Source: Ruminiclostridium sp. (GTDB taxonomy: Bacteria; Bacillota; Clostridia; DSM-8532). Taken from it: 8,634 nucleotides of DNA. Location: contig DOHN01000188.1 in the NCBI GenBank assembly GCA_003535195.1, forward strand, positions 62,917 to 71,550. Direction: 5' to 3'. Below, one piece after another: positions 5,673-8,634 of the stretch (within the stretch, counting starts at the first letter, position 1; every line of letters begins with the position of its first letter). A program made the translations under genes and the position numbers. The notes under the pieces are model-generated. The model saw only the letters and a list, made by a program, of their open reading frames with translations, was not told the origin of the DNA and made no database searches.

Positions 5673-7754
5673 ATGCCCAGAGAATTCAGCCTGGAAAACA
5701 CACGAAACATCGGTATTATGGCACACATCGACGCAGGTAAAACAACTACCACCGAAAGAATATTGTTCTATACTGGTCGTACACACAAAATCGGCGAAAC
5801 CCACGAAGGTACTGCAACTATGGACTGGATGGAGCAGGAGCAGGAAAGAGGCATAACCATTACCTCCGCTGCAACCACTGCTCAGTGGAAGCATTGCCGT
5901 ATAAATATTATTGACACACCCGGACATGTTGACTTCACTGTTGAAGTTGAACGTTCCTTGCGTGTACTTGATGGTTCGGTTACAGTCTTCTGTGCGAAGG
6001 GTGGAGTTGAACCGCAATCAGAAACTGTTTGGAGACAAGCGGATAAATATAGCGTTCCCCGTATCTGTTACGTAAATAAAATGGATATTATGGGAGCGGA
6101 CTTTTTCCACTGTATCCAAATGATGAAGGATAGACTGCAGGCCAATGCAGTAGCTATACAGTTACCTATAGGTAAGGAAGACCATTTTCAAGGAATTATT
6201 GATCTTGTCAAGATGAAAGCTGAGATTTACGAAGATGATCTTGGCAAAGTAATTGATGAAGAAGATATTCCTGAGGATATGAAGGAGCTCGCAGAAGAAT
6301 ACCATTTAAAAATGGTAGAAGCTGTTGCAGAACTTGATGAGAATCTCCTTACCAAATATCTTGAAGGTGAAGAGCTGACCATTGATGAGCTTAAAGCCGG
6401 CATCAGAAAGGGCACAATTTCCAACAAGGTTGTTCCTGTAACCTGTGGTTCTTCTTACAGGAACAAGGGCGTCCAAATGCTTTTGGACTGCATTGTGGAC
6501 TATATGCCCTCACCGCTGGATATACCGGCTATCAAGGGAACAAAAGCAGGTACTGACGAGGAGGCCGAAAGGCCTGCTTCAGATGAAGCCCCGTTTTCAG
6601 CCCTAGCCTTTAAAATTATGACAGACCCTTATGTAGGCCGTCTCTCATTCTTCCGTGTTTACTCAGGGACACTGGACGCCGGTTCTTATGTTTTAAACTC
6701 AACTAAGAACAAGCGCGAGAGAATAGGACGCATCCTTCAGATGCATGCAAATCATCGGGAAGACCATGACAGGGTCTATGCAGGTGATATTGCCGCAGCT
6801 GTAGGCTTAAAGAATACCACCACAGGTGACACCCTATGTGACGAGGATCATCCCATCATTCTGGAATCGATGGAGTTCCCGGAGCCTGTTATTAATATTG
6901 CAATTGAGCCAAAGACCAAAGCCGGTCAGGAGAAAATGGGCATTGCTCTCCAGAAGCTTGCCGAAGAAGATCCTACCTTCCGGGTATGGACCGATCAGGA
7001 AACCGGTCAGACCATCATTGCCGGTATGGGTGAGCTTCACCTTGAAATCATTGTTGACCGTCTGTTAAGAGAATTCAAGGTAGAGGCCAATGTAGGCAAG
7101 CCGCAGGTTTCCTACAAAGAAACCATCCGCAAGCATGTTACTGCCGAAGGCAAGTTTATCAGACAGTCCGGCGGTAAAGGTCAGTATGGTCACTGCGTTA
7201 TTGAAGTGGAGCCTCTTGAACCCGGTAAGGGCTATGAGTTCGTCAATAAGATTGTTGGCGGTGTTGTCCCCAGGGAATACATCCCCGCTATTGACAACGG
7301 TATCCGCGATGCCATGAACAGCGGTGTTGTTGCAGGCTATCAGGTACTGGACCTCAAGGTCACTCTTGTAGATGGATCTTACCATGAAGTAGACTCTTCT
7401 GAAATGGCGTTTAAGATAGCCGGCTCCATGGCATTTAAGGACGCCATGAGAAAGGCTGATCCTGTACTGCTTGAACCTATCATGAAGGTGGACGTTACAA
7501 CCCCCGATGAATATATGGGTGACGTTATGGGAGACTTAAATTCACGCCGCGGCAGAATTGAAGGCATGGACGCAGTTTCAGGCGCACAGAACATTCATTC
7601 AAATGTGCCCCTGTCCGAAATGTTCGGATATGCAACCGACCTTCGGTCCACCACCCAGGGCCGTGCAACTTATACCATGACACCGTCCCACTATGAACAG
7701 GTTCCCAAGAGTGTTCAGGAACAAATTGTCGAAGGCAGAAAGCCTAAGGCATAA
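5673..7754 (+). CDS. fusA: Translation elongation factor G
   Basis: A 693-residue GTPase that drives tRNA-mRNA translocation on the ribosome and, with RRF, ribosome recycling. GTPase motifs are intact: G1 AHIDAGKT (17-24), switch I RGITI (59-63), G3 DTPGH (81-85) and G4 NKMD (135-138). Domain IV/V features such as GGKGQYGHC and [12 protein letters not shown] are present, so the protein is complete and of the EF-G1 type. The ATG at 5673 has AAGGAGG (5660-5666) six bases upstream and gives the standard [15 protein letters not shown] start; an in-frame ATG at 5643 would add ten unconserved residues. The gene sits 51 bases after rpsG in the usual str order, with no terminator visible on either side. 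Confidence 0.98.
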   Translation: MPREFSLENTRNIGIMAHIDAGKTTTTERILFYTGRTHKIGETHEGTATMDWMEQEQERGITITSAATTAQWKHCRINIIDTPGHVDFTVEVERSLRVLDGSVTVFCAKGGVEPQSETVWRQADKYSVPRICYVNKMDIMGADFFHCIQMMKDRLQANAVAIQLPIGKEDHFQGIIDLVKMKAEIYEDDLGKVIDEEDIPEDMKELAEEYHLKMVEAVAELDENLLTKYLEGEELTIDELKAGIRKGTISNKVVPVTCGSSYRNKGVQMLLDCIVDYMPSPLDIPAIKGTKAGTDEEAERPASDEAPFSALAFKIMTDPYVGRLSFFRVYSGTLDAGSYVLNSTKNKRERIGRILQMHANHREDHDRVYAGDIAAAVGLKNTTTGDTLCDEDHPIILESMEFPEPVINIAIEPKTKAGQEKMGIALQKLAEEDPTFRVWTDQETGQTIIAGMGELHLEIIVDRLLREFKVEANVGKPQVSYKETIRKHVTAEGKFIRQSGGKGQYGHCVIEVEPLEPGKGYEFVNKIVGGVVPREYIPAIDNGIRDAMNSGVVAGYQVLDLKVTLVDGSYHEVDSSEMAFKIAGSMAFKDAMRKADPVLLEPIMKVDVTTPDEYMGDVMGDLNSRRGRIEGMDAVSGAQNIHSNVPLSEMFGYATDLRSTTQGRATYTMTPSHYEQVPKSVQEQIVEGRKPKA

Positions 7755-7765
7755 TATTGATACTA

Positions 7766-7794
7766 TTGCTTTAACTAATTAATAATTGTATAAT
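7766..7794 (+). promoter_or_regulatory. Possible secondary promoter for tuf
   Basis: A perfect -10 TATAAT (7789-7794) lies 17 bases after a weak -35 TTGCTT (7766-7771) in the AT-rich fusA-tuf gap. Extra promoters before tuf are common because EF-Tu is needed in excess over the other str products. The region is AT-rich, so a chance match is possible. Confidence 0.4.
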
Positions 7795-7817
7795 TTTGAA
7801 TCAATCAGTGATTCAAA
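7795..7817 (+). repeat. Perfect 9-bp inverted repeat before tuf
   Basis: TTTGAATCA (7795-7803) pairs perfectly with TGATTCAAA (7809-7817) around the loop ATCAG. It begins right after the candidate -10 box and ends two bases before the tuf ribosome binding site (7820-7826). No T run follows. It could be an mRNA 5' hairpin, a processing site or an operator; the sequence does not say which. Confidence 0.6.
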
Positions 7818-7835
7818 TGAAGGAGGTTTATCCAA

Positions 7836-8634
7836 ATGGCAAAGGCAAAATATGAACGTACAAAACCCCACGTAAACATTGGTACAATCGGTCACGTTGA
7901 CCATGGTAAGACTTCGCTTACCGCTGCAATCACCAAGGTTCTTTCTTTGGCAGACCCTACGATCCAATTAAAGGACTACAATCAGATTGACTCGGCTCCA
8001 GAGGAGAAGGAGAGAGGTATTACCATCAACACCTCTCACGTTGAGTATCAGACAGCTAACCGCCACTATGCTCACGTTGACTGCCCCGGCCACGCCGACT
8101 ATGTTAAGAACATGATCACTGGTGCTGCTCAGATGGACGGCGCTATCCTGGTTGTTTCCGCGGCTGACGGCCCGATGCCTCAGACTCGTGAACATATTCT
8201 TCTTTCTCGTCAGGTTGGCGTTCCCAGTATTGTTGTATTCCTGAACAAGTGCGACATGGTTGACGATGAAGAACTCATCGAACTGGTTGAAATGGAATTA
8301 AGAGAGCTCCTGAGCGAATACGATTTCCCCGGAGATGATATTCCGTTCATCAGAGGTTCTGCTCTTGATGTTCTTGAGTGCGATTCGAAGGATCCTAATG
8401 ATCCTAAGTATGCTTGCATTCATGAGCTCATGAAGGCCGTCGATGAGTATATTCCTACTCCCCAACGTCCTACCGATAAACCTTTCTTGATGCCTGTTGA
8501 GGACGTATTCACTATCACAGGACGCGGAACCGTTGCTACGGGCAGAGTTGAGAGAGGAACCGTTAAGATTGGCGAGGAAGTTGAGATCGTTGGTTTGATG
8601 GATGCCCCCAAAAAGACCACCGTTACCGGCGTTG
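7836..8634 (+). CDS. tuf: Translation elongation factor Tu (partial, runs off the right edge)
   Basis: The first 266 residues of EF-Tu, the GTPase that carries aminoacyl-tRNA to the ribosome; about a third of the protein is missing. The G domain is complete: G1 GHVDHGKT (19-26), switch I RGITI (60-64), G3 DCPGH (82-86), G4 NKCD (137-140) and G5 SAL (175-177). Domain II has begun, with [20 protein letters not shown]. The ATG has AAGGAGG (7820-7826) nine bases upstream. The switch I region (36-53) is one residue longer than in E. coli and reads NQIDS where DQIDN is usual; the Mg-linked Asp (Asp52) is kept. It closes the str operon order. Confidence 0.97.
   Translation, partial: MAKAKYERTKPHVNIGTIGHVDHGKTSLTAAITKVLSLADPTIQLKDYNQIDSAPEEKERGITINTSHVEYQTANRHYAHVDCPGHADYVKNMITGAAQMDGAILVVSAADGPMPQTREHILLSRQVGVPSIVVFLNKCDMVDDEELIELVEMELRELLSEYDFPGDDIPFIRGSALDVLECDSKDPNDPKYACIHELMKAVDEYIPTPQRPTDKPFLMPVEDVFTITGRGTVATGRVERGTVKIGEEVEIVGLMDAPKKTTVTGV

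Noticed and set aside
7968..8620. Three minus-strand open frames in a row opposite tuf
   Set aside because: They are antisense to highly conserved EF-Tu coding sequence; biased codon use in highly expressed genes often opens such frames.

Overview
The window looks like ordinary chromosomal DNA from a low-GC Gram-positive anaerobe, most likely class Clostridia. Four things point there: the rpsL-rpsG-fusA-tuf order with a YbxF-type L7Ae protein in front; an S12 with the extra ~13 residues near its N-terminus that is usual in Firmicutes; strong AAGGAGG ribosome binding sites; and GTG and TTG starts. No species can be named from the sequence alone. All genes are on the + strand. I saw no insertion sequence, phage gene, tRNA, rRNA or CRISPR array.

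Positions 1-30 are the last codons of groEL (Gly/Met-rich tail), followed by two hairpins that look like tandem intrinsic terminators (37-80 and 91-135). Positions 202-486 hold a promoter, a cobalamin riboswitch aptamer and an intrinsic terminator. Next comes a corrinoid uptake operon: a lipoprotein binding protein (btuF, 574-1545), a membrane permease (btuC, 1559-2632) and an ATPase (btuD, 2634-3389). The last gene of this transcription unit appears to be a YbxB/RsmC-like rRNA methyltransferase (3425-4027, TTG start), so it may also be under B12 control.

A 224-base spacer (4028-4251) carries a strong extended -10 promoter (4139-4168). It starts the str operon: ybxF (4252-4500, GTG start), rpsL (4556-4972), rpsG (5151-5621, GTG start), fusA (5673-7754) and tuf (7836 to the right edge, incomplete). 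These encode a kink-turn RNA-binding protein, ribosomal proteins S12 and S7, and elongation factors G and Tu. The rpsL-rpsG gap is unusually long (178 bases) and contains GC-rich hairpins just before the rpsG ribosome binding site. The fusA-tuf gap has a possible extra promoter and a perfect 9-bp hairpin.

I found no convincing previously undescribed system. The points most worth checking are the methyltransferase at the end of a B12-controlled operon, the absence of rpoB-rpoC between the ybxB-like and ybxF genes, the structured rpsL-rpsG spacer, and a specific switching model for the riboswitch.
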